In this document: positions 1-7,838 of the stretch, piece by piece | Layout of the letters: every line of letters begins with the position of its first letter | Numbering within the stretch: position 1 is the stretch's first letter | Origin: Anoxybacteroides voinovskiense | Lineage (GTDB): Bacteria > Bacillota > Bacilli > Bacillales > Anoxybacillaceae | Direction: 5' to 3' | Assembly (NCBI RefSeq): GCF_014196205.1 | Contig: NZ_JACIDE010000032.1 | Location: 1 to 34,902, forward strand | DNA length: 34,902 nucleotides | Position numbers and translations under genes: made by a program | Notes under the pieces: generated by a model | What the model saw: the letters and a program-made list of their open reading frames with translations, nothing else | Told to the model about the DNA's origin: nothing | Database searches by the model: none

Positions 1-52
1 GAGAGTAGCTTCGGCGAAATCGGGTGCGATGAACAAGGAAGGAAACGTAGAT

Positions 53-82
53 CTTTATAAGTTTCTTATAAAGTCTTATAAG
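53..82. promoter_or_regulatory. Probable autoregulatory operator of the XRE regulator
   Basis: CTTTATAAG (53-61) and CTTATAAAG (65-73) are perfect inverted repeats separated by TTT. A third palindrome, CTTATAAG, follows at 75-82. They lie just upstream of the ribosome binding site GGAGGGG of the regulator gene starting at 106. Tandem palindromes in front of an XRE gene suggest autorepression. This is inferred from position and symmetry only. Confidence 0.55.
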
Positions 83-105
83 TTTTCTGTAACGGAGGGG
101 ACTTT

Positions 106-468
106 ATGAGCACAATTGGTGAAAATATTAAAATGTACCGCGAACAACGAAAAATGAGCCAGCAAGAACTAGCATTAAAAGTGCGTGTCGGAACGGCTAC
201 GATTCAAAAATATGAGTCAGGCGAACAAATCCCTGATACGCAAACGATTTTAAAACTTTGCACCGCCCTTGACGTTCCAGCGTCTGAGTTAATGGAACGA
301 GAAATGTATACCTCATCTGGCGTCGACCCAGAAATCGAACATCTCGTCAAAGAAGTGGGCGTCAAACGAGCAAAACTGATTTTACGCAAAGCAAAAGAGT
401 TCAGCGAAGAAGACTTTTTGCGCGTGATGCAAATGCTTTATGAAATTAAATACGGAAAAGATGCATAA
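106..468 (+). CDS. XRE-family helix-turn-helix transcriptional regulator
   Basis: The 120-residue protein carries a Cro/C1-type helix-turn-helix over about residues 5-60. Typical features are the MSQQELALKVRVGTATIQKYESG stretch (Q-E-L-A, then T-I-x-K-Y-E-x-G) and the following I-L-K-L-C-x-A-L-D-V. The C-terminal half (about 75-118) is charged and probably helical, possibly for dimerisation. ATG at 106 is preceded by GGAGGGG at a five-base spacing. Three TTATAAG-type palindromes lie in its leader, so it probably represses itself. It is followed by a strong bidirectional terminator shared with alaT. The target genes cannot be told from the sequence. Confidence 0.85.
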   Translation: MSTIGENIKMYREQRKMSQQELALKVRVGTATIQKYESGEQIPDTQTILKLCTALDVPASELMEREMYTSSGVDPEIEHLVKEVGVKRAKLILRKAKEFSEEDFLRVMQMLYEIKYGKDA

Positions 469-493
469 TTCCGCCGCAAATGCGGCGGAATTT
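467..493. terminator. Bidirectional intrinsic terminator (XRE regulator / alaT)
   Basis: AATTCCGCCGC (467-477) pairs perfectly with GCGGCGGAATT (482-492) around a four-base loop. T-rich sequence follows on both strands. It overlaps the end of the regulator gene and abuts the alaT stop codon, so it ends both convergent transcripts. Confidence 0.9.
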
Positions 494-1662
494 TATATTC
501 GTGATAAAAATCGTTTCATTCGTTTTATCGCTTCTTGCAACTGTTCAAGCGAAGAAGCATAGGAACAGCGCACATAACCTTCGCCACTGTCACCAAACAC
601 ACTCCCAGGAACGACCGCTACTTTTTCTTCCAGCAGCAACCGCTCCGCGAATTGCTCGGACGTCATTCCCGTAGAAGCAATCGATGGAAACGCGTAAAAC
701 GCGCCACCTGGCAAATGGCAATGCAACCCAATGTCGTTTAATGACTGAACAAAATAATTGCGGCGGCGGCGATAGCTTTTGCGCATTTCGTCTACATCGT
801 GTTCTCCGTTTTTTAACGCCTCTATCGCCCCGTACTGCGCCATTGTTGGCGCACACATCATCGCATATTGATGAATTTTTAACATCGCTTGCAATAACTC
901 CTCTGGTGCAGCGACAAACCCTAGCCGCCAGCCCGTCATCGCAAACCCTTTCGAAAACCCGGACACTAAAATCGTCCGCTCGCGCATCCCTTCCACCGCC
1001 GGAAAGCTCGTATACGGCTCATCATATGTTAATTCTGCATAAATTTCATCCGAAATGACGAGCAAATCATGTTTTTCGACAATGCGAGCAATCGCTGCCA
1101 AATCCTCCTGGTTTAATACCGTTCCCGTCGGATTGTTTGGCGAACAAAGAATTAGCGCTTTCGTTCTCGGGCTAACGACTTCTTCAATTTGTTGCGGGCG
1201 CAACTTAAAATGGTCAGCGCCATTTGTTCGAACGGATATAGGCACTCCTCCTGCTAATGCAACAAGCGGACTATACGATACAAAGCTCGGCTCAACGACA
1301 ATCACTTCATCTCTAGGGTTAACAATTGCCCTTAGCGCCAAATCAAGCGCTTGGCTTGCCCCGACCGTTACTAATACTTCACCATCCGGGCGGTATGATA
1401 AGCCAAATTTCCGCGACAAATATGCAGAAATTTCTTGGCGAAGCGCTAACAATCCTGCATTCGCGGTATACGATGTATACCCTTGCTCAAGCGATAAAAT
1501 ACACGCTTCCCGAACACTCCATGCGGTCACAAAATCAGGCTCTCCGACCCCAAGTGAAATGACCCCTTCCATGCTTGCCGCTAAATCAAAAAAACGCCGA
1601 ATCCCTGACGGCTTTAGACGACTAACCGTTTCTGAAACGTACGTTTTCGTTGCCCGTGTCAT
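493..1662 (-). CDS. alaT: Aminotransferase, probable alanine transaminase AlaT (YugH)
   Basis: This is a 389-residue fold-type I PLP aminotransferase of class I/II. The PLP lysine is about K238 in SGFSKGFAMTGWRLG. Other class motifs are the PNNPTG loop near 175-180, the D205 of SDEIY and the C-terminal arginine region near YVRCS. Length is normal for the family. The start overlaps the stop of the upstream Lrp-type regulator by ATGA, which implies translational coupling. In B. subtilis the same pair (yugG-yugH) is alaR-alaT, where AlaT makes alanine from pyruvate. Substrate is assigned from this synteny; the sequence alone would only say aspartate-family aminotransferase. Confidence 0.85.
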   Translation of the reverse strand: MTRATKTYVSETVSRLKPSGIRRFFDLAASMEGVISLGVGEPDFVTAWSVREACILSLEQGYTSYTANAGLLALRQEISAYLSRKFGLSYRPDGEVLVTVGASQALDLALRAIVNPRDEVIVVEPSFVSYSPLVALAGGVPISVRTNGADHFKLRPQQIEEVVSPRTKALILCSPNNPTGTVLNQEDLAAIARIVEKHDLLVISDEIYAELTYDEPYTSFPAVEGMRERTILVSGFSKGFAMTGWRLGFVAAPEELLQAMLKIHQYAMMCAPTMAQYGAIEALKNGEHDVDEMRKSYRRRRNYFVQSLNDIGLHCHLPGGAFYAFPSIASTGMTSEQFAERLLLEEKVAVVPGSVFGDSGEGYVRCSYASSLEQLQEAIKRMKRFLSRI

Positions 1663-2159
1663 GGTGCCACCACGATGCGGCGATCTTGGTCTCCTTGGTC
1701 AAACACGGTGCCGTCATGCTTATATTTTTTCAAAATAAAATGCGTTGTCGTCGAAATGACCGAATCAAGCGTGGACAACTTTTCTGACACAAAATGAGCT
1801 ACTTCTGCCATCGAGCGTCCTTCAATGACGACCGATAAGTCGTATGCTCCTGACATTAAATAAACCGATTTCACTTCCGGAAAGCGATAAATGCGCTCTG
1901 CCACTTCATCAAAACCGACCCCTCGTTTCGGTGTCACTTTCACATCAATCATTGCGGTTACTCCTTCGTGCCCGTCAATTTTTCGCCAATCGACAATCGT
2001 GGCATACTGCACAATCACTTTCGTTTCCTCCAGTTTTTGCAAAATAGCTTCTACTTCTTCGACCGTCAGCGACGTCATTTTTGCAAGCGTGTCGAGCGGT
2101 ATTCGTCCGTTTTTCTCGACGATTTCGACGATTTCTAGCTCTTTTTCTGTTAACTTCAT
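1659..2159 (-). CDS. alaR: Lrp/AsnC-family regulator AlaR (YugG)
   Basis: A 166-residue Lrp/AsnC protein. The N-terminal winged helix-turn-helix covers about residues 3-60 (LDTLAKMTSLTVEEVEAILQKLE), followed by a RAM ligand-binding domain with the VYLMSGAYDLSVVIEG core. The ATG at 2159 is preferred because GGGAGGG lies seven bases upstream. An in-frame TTG at 2165 is too close to that site. It overlaps alaT by four bases and lies 70 bases after yugE on the same strand, so the three probably form one operon. In B. subtilis AlaR activates alaT expression. Confidence 0.87.
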   Translation of the reverse strand: MKLTEKELEIVEIVEKNGRIPLDTLAKMTSLTVEEVEAILQKLEETKVIVQYATIVDWRKIDGHEGVTAMIDVKVTPKRGVGFDEVAERIYRFPEVKSVYLMSGAYDLSVVIEGRSMAEVAHFVSEKLSTLDSVISTTTHFILKKYKHDGTVFDQGDQDRRIVVAP

Positions 2160-2229
2160 CCGCAATCCCTCCCTTTTTAGAATTTTCGCATAATTTCATT
2201 AAATTTGCACGCAAAAAATTTCGTTTTTT

Positions 2230-2487
2230 TTACAGCGCGCATTCTGAGTCTTCTTTCATCAGCAACAGCTCACGCGCTAATGTTATGCATTTAGTAAGAG
2301 GAATTTTTTGCTCAAACGCGAATTCATAAATAGCTTGGATTTTTCGGGCGAGCTTTTCGACATCATCATACTCATAGACCGCTCGAACAACGTCCATCGC
2401 TTCTATTTCATAGGCGTCTATGCCATACCCAAACGGATCCCATTGTTGAACGATAGCAAGCAACGAGCGGTTTAAATGTTGGTTCAT
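2230..2487 (-). CDS. yugE: DUF1871 family protein YugE
   Basis: An 85-residue acidic, helical protein matching the small YugE/DUF1871 family, which occupies the same place upstream of alaR in B. subtilis. The start at 2487 (MNQHLNRSLL) is chosen because GGAGGG lies nine bases upstream. The longer reading frame reaches into the patB promoter region and lacks a binding site. No catalytic motif is visible and the function is unknown. It is divergent from patB and probably heads the yugE-alaR-alaT transcript. Confidence 0.8.
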   Translation of the reverse strand: MNQHLNRSLLAIVQQWDPFGYGIDAYEIEAMDVVRAVYEYDDVEKLARKIQAIYEFAFEQKIPLTKCITLARELLLMKEDSECAL

Positions 2488-2564
2488 ATTCGTTCCTGCC
2501 CTCCATAAAAAAGAATATGCCAACATTATACGCCTTGAGGGAAAATAAAGGAAGGAGATTTGTG

Positions 2565-3734
2565 ATGTATTCATTTGACCATCCTATCGAACGACGCCAT
2601 ACCCATTCAGTGAAATGGGACGAAACAGAGCGATTTTTCGGGGTACGCGATGTGCTGCCGATGTGGGTTGCTGATATGGACTTTCCTGCACCGCCCGCCG
2701 TTATTGAGGCGATTACAAAACGTACAGAACATGGAATTTTTGGCTATACCGCCATTCCATATTCGTTGAAAGAAGCCATTAGCGACTGGCTAAAAACACG
2801 CCACCGATGGACGATACGTCCAGAATGGTTGTCGTTTTCTATCGGCGTCGTTCCTGCCATCGCCACGGCAATCACAGCATTTACAGCACCAAGCGACCGA
2901 ATCGTCGTTTTTTCTCCCGTTTATCCACCGCTATTTCAGCTAGTTGAAAAAAACAGCCGTGAGCTTGTAACAAGTCCGCTTCTATTAACAAAAAAAGGAT
3001 ATGAAATCAACTGGGAAGATGTACAAGAAAAACTAAAAGGGGCAAAAATGTTGTTGCTCTGCAGCCCACATAACCCAAGCGGACGGGTGTGGACGAAAGA
3101 AGAACTGATAAAACTAGGAACGCTTTGCGTCGAAAACAACGTGCTCGTCGTCAGTGACGAAATTCATGCCGATTTAACGTTGCCGCCGTTCCAACATACG
3201 CCGTTTGCTTCCATCAATGATGCTTTCGCTGACATTAGCATCACATGCGTCGCCCCGACAAAAACGTTTAATTTAGCAGGACTGCAATGTGCAAGCATCA
3301 TTATTCCGAATAACCAACGAAAAAAGCAGTTTGACGCTGCTCAACAACGCCAAGGCTTTTTCACGTTAAATACGTTTGCCGTCATCGGCGCGGAGGCCGC
3401 TTATCGGCATGGCAGCGATTGGCTCGATGCGCTGTTGGCGTACATCCAACAAAACATCGAGCAGACGTGCTCGTTTCTTAACACTTTTTTGCCAAAACTA
3501 CACCCGATTCGCCCGGAAGCCACATACCTTGTTTGGATTGATTGCCGCGAACTTGGCATGGAAGAACAGCAAATAAAACAACGGCTTCTTCAGAAAGGGA
3601 AAATCGCCGTAGAAATGGGGAGTAAATTTGGTAAAGAAGGCACGGGGTTTATTCGTCTAAACGTCGCTTGTACGCGACAAACGCTACAAGAAGCGTTTCA
3701 CCGGTTAGTAATCGCTTTCGACCAAAAAAGCTAG
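2565..3734 (+). CDS. patB: PatB-type cystathionine beta-lyase / aminotransferase
   Basis: A 389-residue fold-type I PLP enzyme of the MalY/PatB group, recognised by LPMWVADMDFPAPPAV near residues 31-45, SPHNPSGRVW at 168-176, SDEIHADL at 197-204 and the PLP lysine K233 in APTKTFNLAGLQ. Enzymes of this group cleave cystathionine (C-S lyase) in methionine synthesis and sulfur recycling. The ATG at 2565 has AAGGAG seven bases upstream. An in-frame ATG at 2517 lacks a binding site. It is divergent from yugE with only 77 bases between them, so the two promoters must overlap or lie back to back. A perfect terminator overlaps its stop codon. Confidence 0.88.
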   Translation: MYSFDHPIERRHTHSVKWDETERFFGVRDVLPMWVADMDFPAPPAVIEAITKRTEHGIFGYTAIPYSLKEAISDWLKTRHRWTIRPEWLSFSIGVVPAIATAITAFTAPSDRIVVFSPVYPPLFQLVEKNSRELVTSPLLLTKKGYEINWEDVQEKLKGAKMLLLCSPHNPSGRVWTKEELIKLGTLCVENNVLVVSDEIHADLTLPPFQHTPFASINDAFADISITCVAPTKTFNLAGLQCASIIIPNNQRKKQFDAAQQRQGFFTLNTFAVIGAEAAYRHGSDWLDALLAYIQQNIEQTCSFLNTFLPKLHPIRPEATYLVWIDCRELGMEEQQIKQRLLQKGKIAVEMGSKFGKEGTGFIRLNVACTRQTLQEAFHRLVIAFDQKS

Positions 3735-3755
3735 CCAAAACGGCTAGCTTTTCTT
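3728..3755. terminator. Bidirectional terminator between patB and sodC-like gene
   Basis: AAGCTAGCC (3728-3736) and GGCTAGCTT (3742-3750) form a perfect nine-base stem with a five-base loop, followed by a T-rich tail. Both convergent stop codons lie inside the stem. Confidence 0.85.
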
Positions 3756-4265
3756 AATTTCCCCGCACGCAATGCGCCCACCTGCATCACCGGCTGGCTG
3801 TGTCATGCCGTCATCTTTGCCAGCATGAATGACTAATGCGGTACCTTCTTTCGTTAACAATGTGCCTTTTTTTCCTTCCTTTAATGTCACTTGCGGCGCA
3901 AACAGCTCTGTTTTTACCGTTCCGTCTTCTTTCACAATTAAATTCGGTAAATCGCCCGCATGAGCCCCTTCCGGATGCAATAGGCCGTGTTTTTTCCCTT
4001 CTGGATTATAGTGGCTGCCTGCGGATTGAAAGTCTGGTTTTTTACACATTCCTTTTTCATGAATGTGAATCGCATGCTCTCCCGGCGGCAATCCTTCTAA
4101 ATCTAAGGAAATTTTTACCCCCTTTGGCTGCTCCGACAGTTTCGCGTTTCCTAGTACATCGCCCGCACTATTCATCATTTTTACATTTATTTCGGTTGGA
4201 TTCCCTTCTTTGCAGCCGCTGATTAGCATGATTATCGCCGCTAACACCCATACTTTTCGAAACAT
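3744..4265 (-). CDS. Cu/Zn superoxide dismutase-like lipoprotein (YojM family)
   Basis: The 173-residue precursor has a lipoprotein signal peptide ending in LISGC (Cys18), so it should be anchored outside the membrane. The SOD domain shows H67 and H69 in HAIHIHE, H85 in GSHYNP, H93, H102 and D105 in AHAGD, and H147 in VIHAG. This is a full set of Cu and Zn ligand positions. C74 and C167 are placed for the usual disulfide. The best known relative, B. subtilis YojM, is reported to lack two copper ligands, so this copy may be an active enzyme. The start at 4265 has AAGGGGA upstream. It is convergent with patB. Chemistry is inferred from motifs. Confidence 0.87.
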   Translation of the reverse strand: MFRKVWVLAAIIMLISGCKEGNPTEINVKMMNSAGDVLGNAKLSEQPKGVKISLDLEGLPPGEHAIHIHEKGMCKKPDFQSAGSHYNPEGKKHGLLHPEGAHAGDLPNLIVKEDGTVKTELFAPQVTLKEGKKGTLLTKEGTALVIHAGKDDGMTQPAGDAGGRIACGEIKKS

Positions 4266-4327
4266 AAAATCCCCTTTCGCAACACATTTTTTCTTCAGTA
4301 TTGCCAAAAGAGGATTTCCGCAAACCA

Positions 4328-4531
4328 CTATTGTTCATCTCGAATCACATTTTCTTTCCGCAACCGTTCTTCAAACTGCTTCGCTTTTTCTTCTTGCCGT
4401 TTCGAAATTTTCATAATAAGCCGCATCGTAAAAATCGCGGCAATTAAAAAAAGCGTACATGTAATCGCGGCTGGAATGTATTCCCGTTTATCTTCTGGAA
4501 AGTATAAAAACAGCCCTAATAAATACGTCAT
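4328..4531 (-). CDS. Small membrane protein of unknown function
   Basis: A 67-residue protein with a short hydrophobic N-terminal segment (about residues 2-10), a clear transmembrane helix (about 20-41, [21 protein letters not shown]) and a charged, possibly coiled-coil tail rich in K, E and R. The start is uncertain: ATG at 4531 has only a close GGAG, and a GTG at 4534 is in frame. It lies between kapD and the sodC-like gene on the same strand. I do not recognise the family. The membrane topology is the only functional hint. Confidence 0.6.
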   Translation of the reverse strand: MTYLLGLFLYFPEDKREYIPAAITCTLFLIAAIFTMRLIMKISKRQEEKAKQFEERLRKENVIRDEQ

Positions 4532-4587
4532 CACTCCGTCAACCTTTCGTCGTTCATTTTCCCGTTCATTATACCAAAAACAAATAT

Positions 4588-4615
4588 GCCAAACCAGCAG
4601 AGTGTATGGTTTGGC
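4588..4615 (-). terminator. Intrinsic terminator downstream of kapD
   Basis: Reading the minus strand, GCCAAACCA pairs with TGGTTTGGC (4607-4615 with 4588-4596) around a ten-base loop. ATATTTGTTTTT follows. It starts four bases after the kapD stop codon. Confidence 0.75.
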
Positions 4616-4618
4616 TTG

Positions 4619-5236
4619 CTATAGTGCAAATTTTTTTAATAATTGACTAAAGTCCACGCGCTCGCCAAGCGTCGGCTGCGATGGCTTTGCTAAATATGTT
4701 TTATCTTTCTCCACTAGCTTGAAAATATTATATGTCGTAAACGCATCGTCAAGCGCACAATGTGGTTTGCCCACCCCTTCTTTTCCATATTCCTGAACCG
4801 CTTTGCGCAATCCCGGCTGGTTCCGCTCGCCAAAAAACATTTTATACTCCATCGCTAAGTCACGGTGCTCTCCAGTGAACGGAAACGGAAGATTCGCTTG
4901 GGCACAATTATGCTTTAACACTTTCATATCCATGCTTCCCCATGTAATGACGGTCGGACGAAGGGCATCATATTGCTGTAATCGCGCTACGAGTTCCGCA
5001 AGCGAAATGCCTTCGTCAATTTGAGCTTGCGTAATTTTTAAGAAGCTTTTGCACCGTTCCGTTAATACTGGAAACGACGTCGGTTTCACATAAGATGAAA
5101 ATTGCTCGCATACTTCACTCTCAACAACAACGACAAGACCGACCTCAATAATTTCTGGAAAAAATCCCCTCGGGGTTGTTTTATTTTCTGGCATCGTAAA
5201 CTCAAAATCGAGAAATACATACGGACGCTCTTGCAT
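4619..5236 (-). CDS. kapD: DEDDh 3'-5' exonuclease-like protein KapD
   Basis: A 205-residue protein of the RNase T/ERI-1-like exonuclease group. The DEDDh residues are visible: D10 and E12 in FLDFEF, D103 in WGSMDMK, H159 and D164 in HCALDDA. In B. subtilis KapD inhibits signalling from the sporulation kinases KinA and KinB. Its nuclease residues are conserved here, so RNA or DNA trimming may be part of that role. The ATG at 5236 follows AAAGGGGG. Unlike B. subtilis, no kinB-kapB pair lies next to it; a sodC-like gene and a small membrane protein occupy that side. Confidence 0.85.
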   Translation of the reverse strand: MQERPYVFLDFEFTMPENKTTPRGFFPEIIEVGLVVVVESEVCEQFSSYVKPTSFPVLTERCKSFLKITQAQIDEGISLAELVARLQQYDALRPTVITWGSMDMKVLKHNCAQANLPFPFTGEHRDLAMEYKMFFGERNQPGLRKAVQEYGKEGVGKPHCALDDAFTTYNIFKLVEKDKTYLAKPSQPTLGERVDFSQLLKKFAL

Positions 5237-5361
5237 CGAAAGCCCCCTTTCGCTTGCTTTTTATCATTATATCACGAAATGTTGGTTGTTCACTTATTTT
5301 TTCAGAAAATTTGACCTTTTCCTTTATACATAGATGCTTAAAGCATATGAGTAAAAATGGT

Positions 5362-5390
5362 TTGGAGGTAAGCAGCAAAGACAGTATAAT
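5362..5390 (+). promoter_or_regulatory. SigA-type promoter for the zinc-ribbon/NhaD operon
   Basis: TTGGAG (5362-5367), a 17-base spacer and a perfect TATAAT (5385-5390). The first gene starts at 5429, giving a leader of about 30 bases that contains the AAAGGGGG binding site. The 192-base gap 5237-5428 shows no other feature. Confidence 0.7.
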
Positions 5391-5428
5391 AAGGGGGGAT
5401 ATCATGTCAGCCAAAGGGGGAATTTCGC

Positions 5429-5851
5429 TTGAAAAATGTAATTATTCATAAAATTGTGACGTTCATTTTCACCGAAGAGCAATTGAAAGCGTTTTGGGAA
5501 AAGAAAAAAACGGGAATTCCATTTTCTTCATTAACAAATGAACAGTATATGAAACTTGCCGAAGAAATGCTTGCACATTCTTCCCATAGCCAACTACAAC
5601 AACATTTAGTCGACGGTGGCTGGCGTACAAAAGAAGAGACGGAAGGGCTCGTGCTTGCGGAAGATGACTCACGCGAGCATATTCACGTCGAAATTGTCGA
5701 CACGACCGTTCCGCAACGCCCGTCGAACAAACTGTTTATCGATCGTCTTACTGAATTTACTTGCACAAACTGCCAATTTTCTTTTTACGTAAGAGGGCTA
5801 CAAACTCCATCGCACATCCATTGTCCATCTTGCGGCACAACGATTCAATAA
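5429..5851 (+). CDS. Hypothetical protein with C-terminal zinc ribbon
   Basis: A 140-residue protein starting with TTG, supported by AAAGGGGG (5413-5420) at normal spacing. Residues 1-70 are helical and charged. The C-terminal third has a C-x2-C ... C-x2-C knuckle pair (FTCTNCQFSF, then HIHCPSCGTT) that should bind one zinc ion. I do not recognise the N-terminal domain. Its stop lies 13 bases before the start of the ion transporter gene, so the two are almost certainly cotranscribed. A role linked to that transporter is a guess from context. Confidence 0.75.
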   Translation: MKNVIIHKIVTFIFTEEQLKAFWEKKKTGIPFSSLTNEQYMKLAEEMLAHSSHSQLQQHLVDGGWRTKEETEGLVLAEDDSREHIHVEIVDTTVPQRPSNKLFIDRLTEFTCTNCQFSFYVRGLQTPSHIHCPSCGTTIQ

Positions 5852-5864
5852 GGAGGGGAAACCG

Positions 5865-7187
5865 TTGCACGAAACAGTAACAACAGTGTCAAACGTACAA
5901 TACTATTTAGCGATCGCCATTTTTTTAGCAACATATGCGATTATTATTTCAGAAAAAATTAACCGTGCAGTCATTGCCTTGCTTGGAGCAGCAGCGATGG
6001 TCATTTTCGGAATCGTCGATTTGCATAAAGCGTTTACCCACCATATCGAATGGGGAACGATTACGCTTTTAATCGGGATGATGATTCTCGTTCACATTAC
6101 AAGCAAATCAGGATTTTTCCAATATGTCGCCATCAAAGCGGCGAAAGCGGCGAAGGGACAGCCGCTGCGCATTTTAATTATTTTATCGCTATTGACTGCC
6201 GTGTTGTCCGCGTTTCTCGATAACGTTACTACCGTCTTATTAATCGTTCCTGTTACGTTTTCGATTACGCGCATTTTGCACGTCAATCCAGTGCCTTATT
6301 TAATTTCAGAAGTGCTATTTTCCAATATCGGCGGAACGGCAACGCTAATCGGAGACCCACCAAACATTATGATCGGGTCAGCGAATAAACATTTAGATTT
6401 TAACGACTTTTTGATCAATTTAGCTCCAATTGTTATTGTGATTATGCTCGTGACAACAGTAATTATTGCACTCATTTACCGCCGTCACTTAACGTCGGAT
6501 GCAAAGCTCATTGAACAGCTTATGAGCTTGAATGAAAAGGATTACATTAAAGATCCAGTATTATTAAAAAAATCAGTGTCCGTTTTAGCATTAACGATTT
6601 TAGGGTTTATTCTTCATTCTGTCATTCATGTCGATGCTGCGGTCATCGCTCTTACGGGGGCTACCATTCTTATGGTTATCGGCGTGCACGAACACGAAGT
6701 GGAAGACGTATTCGCATCTGTAGAGTGGGTCACCATTTTCTTCTTTGCTGGGTTATTTACACTCGTCGGTGGACTTGTCGATATCGGGCTGATTAAAAGC
6801 CTAGCGGAGAAAGCACTTGACGTCACAGGTGGTAATATTTCGGTCGCTTCGTACTTTATCCTTTGGGTGTCTGGCATCGCGTCGGCAACAATTGATAACA
6901 TTCCGTTCGTGGCGACAATGATTCCGCTTATTAAAGATATGGCGGTAGGTATGGGGCTATCACCAGATTCGCCGCAAATTGATGTGCTATGGTGGGCGTT
7001 GGCGCTTGGTGCGTGTTTAGGCGGAAACGGGACGTTAATCGGTGCTTCCGCGAACGTCATCGTGGCCGGTCTGGCGTCGCGTGAAGGACATGGCTTTAGC
7101 TATATGGACTTTTTGAAAATCGGCGCACCGTTAACGTTAGTCGCATTGTTGTTGTCCCATTTTTATTTGTTTTTCCGCTATTTGTAA
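5865..7187 (+). CDS. ArsB/NhaD-family ion transporter
   Basis: A 440-residue integral membrane protein with about eleven to twelve hydrophobic helices. It carries the two repeated signature loops of the ArsB/NhaD/P-protein branch of the ion transporter superfamily: GGTATLIGDPPNIMIGSAN near residue 165 and GGNGTLIGASANVIVAGLA near 385. Each follows a helix with a D-N motif (FLDNVTTVLL, TIDNIPFVATMIPL). Family members move Na+/H+, arsenite or organic anions, and the substrate cannot be fixed here. The start is TTG at 5865, seven bases after AGGAGGGG. It is second in an operon with the zinc-ribbon gene and ends at a strong terminator. Confidence 0.85.
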   Translation: MHETVTTVSNVQYYLAIAIFLATYAIIISEKINRAVIALLGAAAMVIFGIVDLHKAFTHHIEWGTITLLIGMMILVHITSKSGFFQYVAIKAAKAAKGQPLRILIILSLLTAVLSAFLDNVTTVLLIVPVTFSITRILHVNPVPYLISEVLFSNIGGTATLIGDPPNIMIGSANKHLDFNDFLINLAPIVIVIMLVTTVIIALIYRRHLTSDAKLIEQLMSLNEKDYIKDPVLLKKSVSVLALTILGFILHSVIHVDAAVIALTGATILMVIGVHEHEVEDVFASVEWVTIFFFAGLFTLVGGLVDIGLIKSLAEKALDVTGGNISVASYFILWVSGIASATIDNIPFVATMIPLIKDMAVGMGLSPDSPQIDVLWWALALGACLGGNGTLIGASANVIVAGLASREGHGFSYMDFLKIGAPLTLVALLLSHFYLFFRYL

Positions 7188-7220
7188 AAGAGCGAGCTAA
7201 AATTGGCTCGCTCTTTTTGT
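7187..7220 (+). terminator. Intrinsic terminator after the ArsB/NhaD transporter gene
   Basis: AAAGAGCGAGC (7187-7197) pairs with GCTCGCTCTTT (7206-7216) across an eight-base loop and is followed by TTGTTTTTT. Confidence 0.9.
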
Positions 7221-7261
7221 TTTTTACATATAGTGATACAAAACGCGTAAGGAGGATCGAG

Positions 7262-7582
7262 ATGTTTCCCTATGAATTTCGCCAATACCCTCCCATTGAC
7301 CCAACCTTGTTTAGCCAATCGGCTACGACCGCGCAATGGCTAATGAAAGACGCAAGTGTCATTTTAGCAAAATTCGCCCAGTCCAAGTCGTTCGCTACGG
7401 CGATTATGTCGCTCGCCCAACAAGGAAAGACAAAGCAAGTGCAACAAATGGTTCAATCGCTAGGCATTCGTTCGAAAGTGGATATTTATTTCAATCCAGA
7501 TGGCATTCGCTTGACGTTGTCCCCTTCCTCTGTGGGAGGGTGCTGCCAATTAGTGATTGGACTGCGATGGAATGTTTTTTAG
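7262..7582 (+). CDS. Hypothetical protein, conserved-looking, 106 residues
   Basis: A 106-residue soluble protein. The start at 7262 is set by AAGGAGG at 7249-7255. The longer frame from 7217 overlaps the preceding terminator and is unlikely. The sequence has an N-terminal aromatic/proline patch (MFPYEFRQYPPIDP), a helical middle with an alanine-rich segment, a basic run (KTKQVQQMVQSLGIRSKV) and a C-terminal strand-like tail with two adjacent cysteines. I do not recognise a family or catalytic motif. A perfect hairpin overlapping the stop ends the transcript. Confidence 0.7.
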   Translation: MFPYEFRQYPPIDPTLFSQSATTAQWLMKDASVILAKFAQSKSFATAIMSLAQQGKTKQVQQMVQSLGIRSKVDIYFNPDGIRLTLSPSSVGGCCQLVIGLRWNVF

Positions 7583-7610
7583 CTGTTTGGTTCGCCAAAC
7601 AGCTCATTTT
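7581..7610. terminator. Bidirectional terminator with UUCG tetraloop
   Basis: AGCTGTTTGG (7581-7590) and CCAAACAGCT (7595-7604) form a perfect ten-base stem closed by TTCG. T-rich sequence follows on the plus strand. It overlaps the stop codons of the convergent genes ending at 7582 and 7604. Confidence 0.88.
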
Positions 7611-7750
7611 TCTTGGAATTGTTTTTTCCCAATTTCGCTTGCATCACGCAAATCGTAGCCTTCTTTTTCGTTGCTGACGTGTATACCATCCTCCTTCGCC
7701 CCAAATGAGTTCGCACGCGCGATATCTTTCTCCCAGTTTTTTCGCTCCAT
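7604..7750 (-). CDS. Small hypothetical protein, 48 residues
   Basis: Reading the minus strand from ATG at 7750 gives a 48-residue hydrophilic protein beginning MERKNWEKDIARANSFGAKE and ending in KKQFQEK. GGAGGG lies six bases before the ATG, which is a strong binding site. Its stop (7604-7606) sits exactly at the shared convergent terminator. Composition is rich in K, E, D and A with one tryptophan, resembling small soluble or spore-core proteins, but no family is recognised. Support comes from the binding site and terminator placement. Confidence 0.65.
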   Translation of the reverse strand: MERKNWEKDIARANSFGAKEDGIHVSNEKEGYDLRDASEIGKKQFQEK

Positions 7751-7808
7751 AGTATCCCTCCTCTATATTTATTTTCCCTTATCAATGAGAACCGTATTCA
7801 GAAACTTC

Positions 7809-7837
7809 TTGACATCAATCGCATTGTTCGATACGAT
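7809..7837 (+). promoter_or_regulatory. SigA-type promoter of bioY
   Basis: TTGACA (7809-7814), a 17-base spacer and TACGAT (7832-7837). The expected transcription start near 7844 falls within the adjacent BirA-like operator. Confidence 0.75.
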
Positions 7838-7838
7838 T

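Noticed and set aside
1-105. Tail of an upstream gene
   Set aside because: Frames are open for short distances at the left edge, but none gives a recognisable C terminus, so no call is made.
1055-1738. A 227-codon frame opposite alaT
   Set aside because: It is a shadow of alaT and has no recognisable domains or upstream signals.
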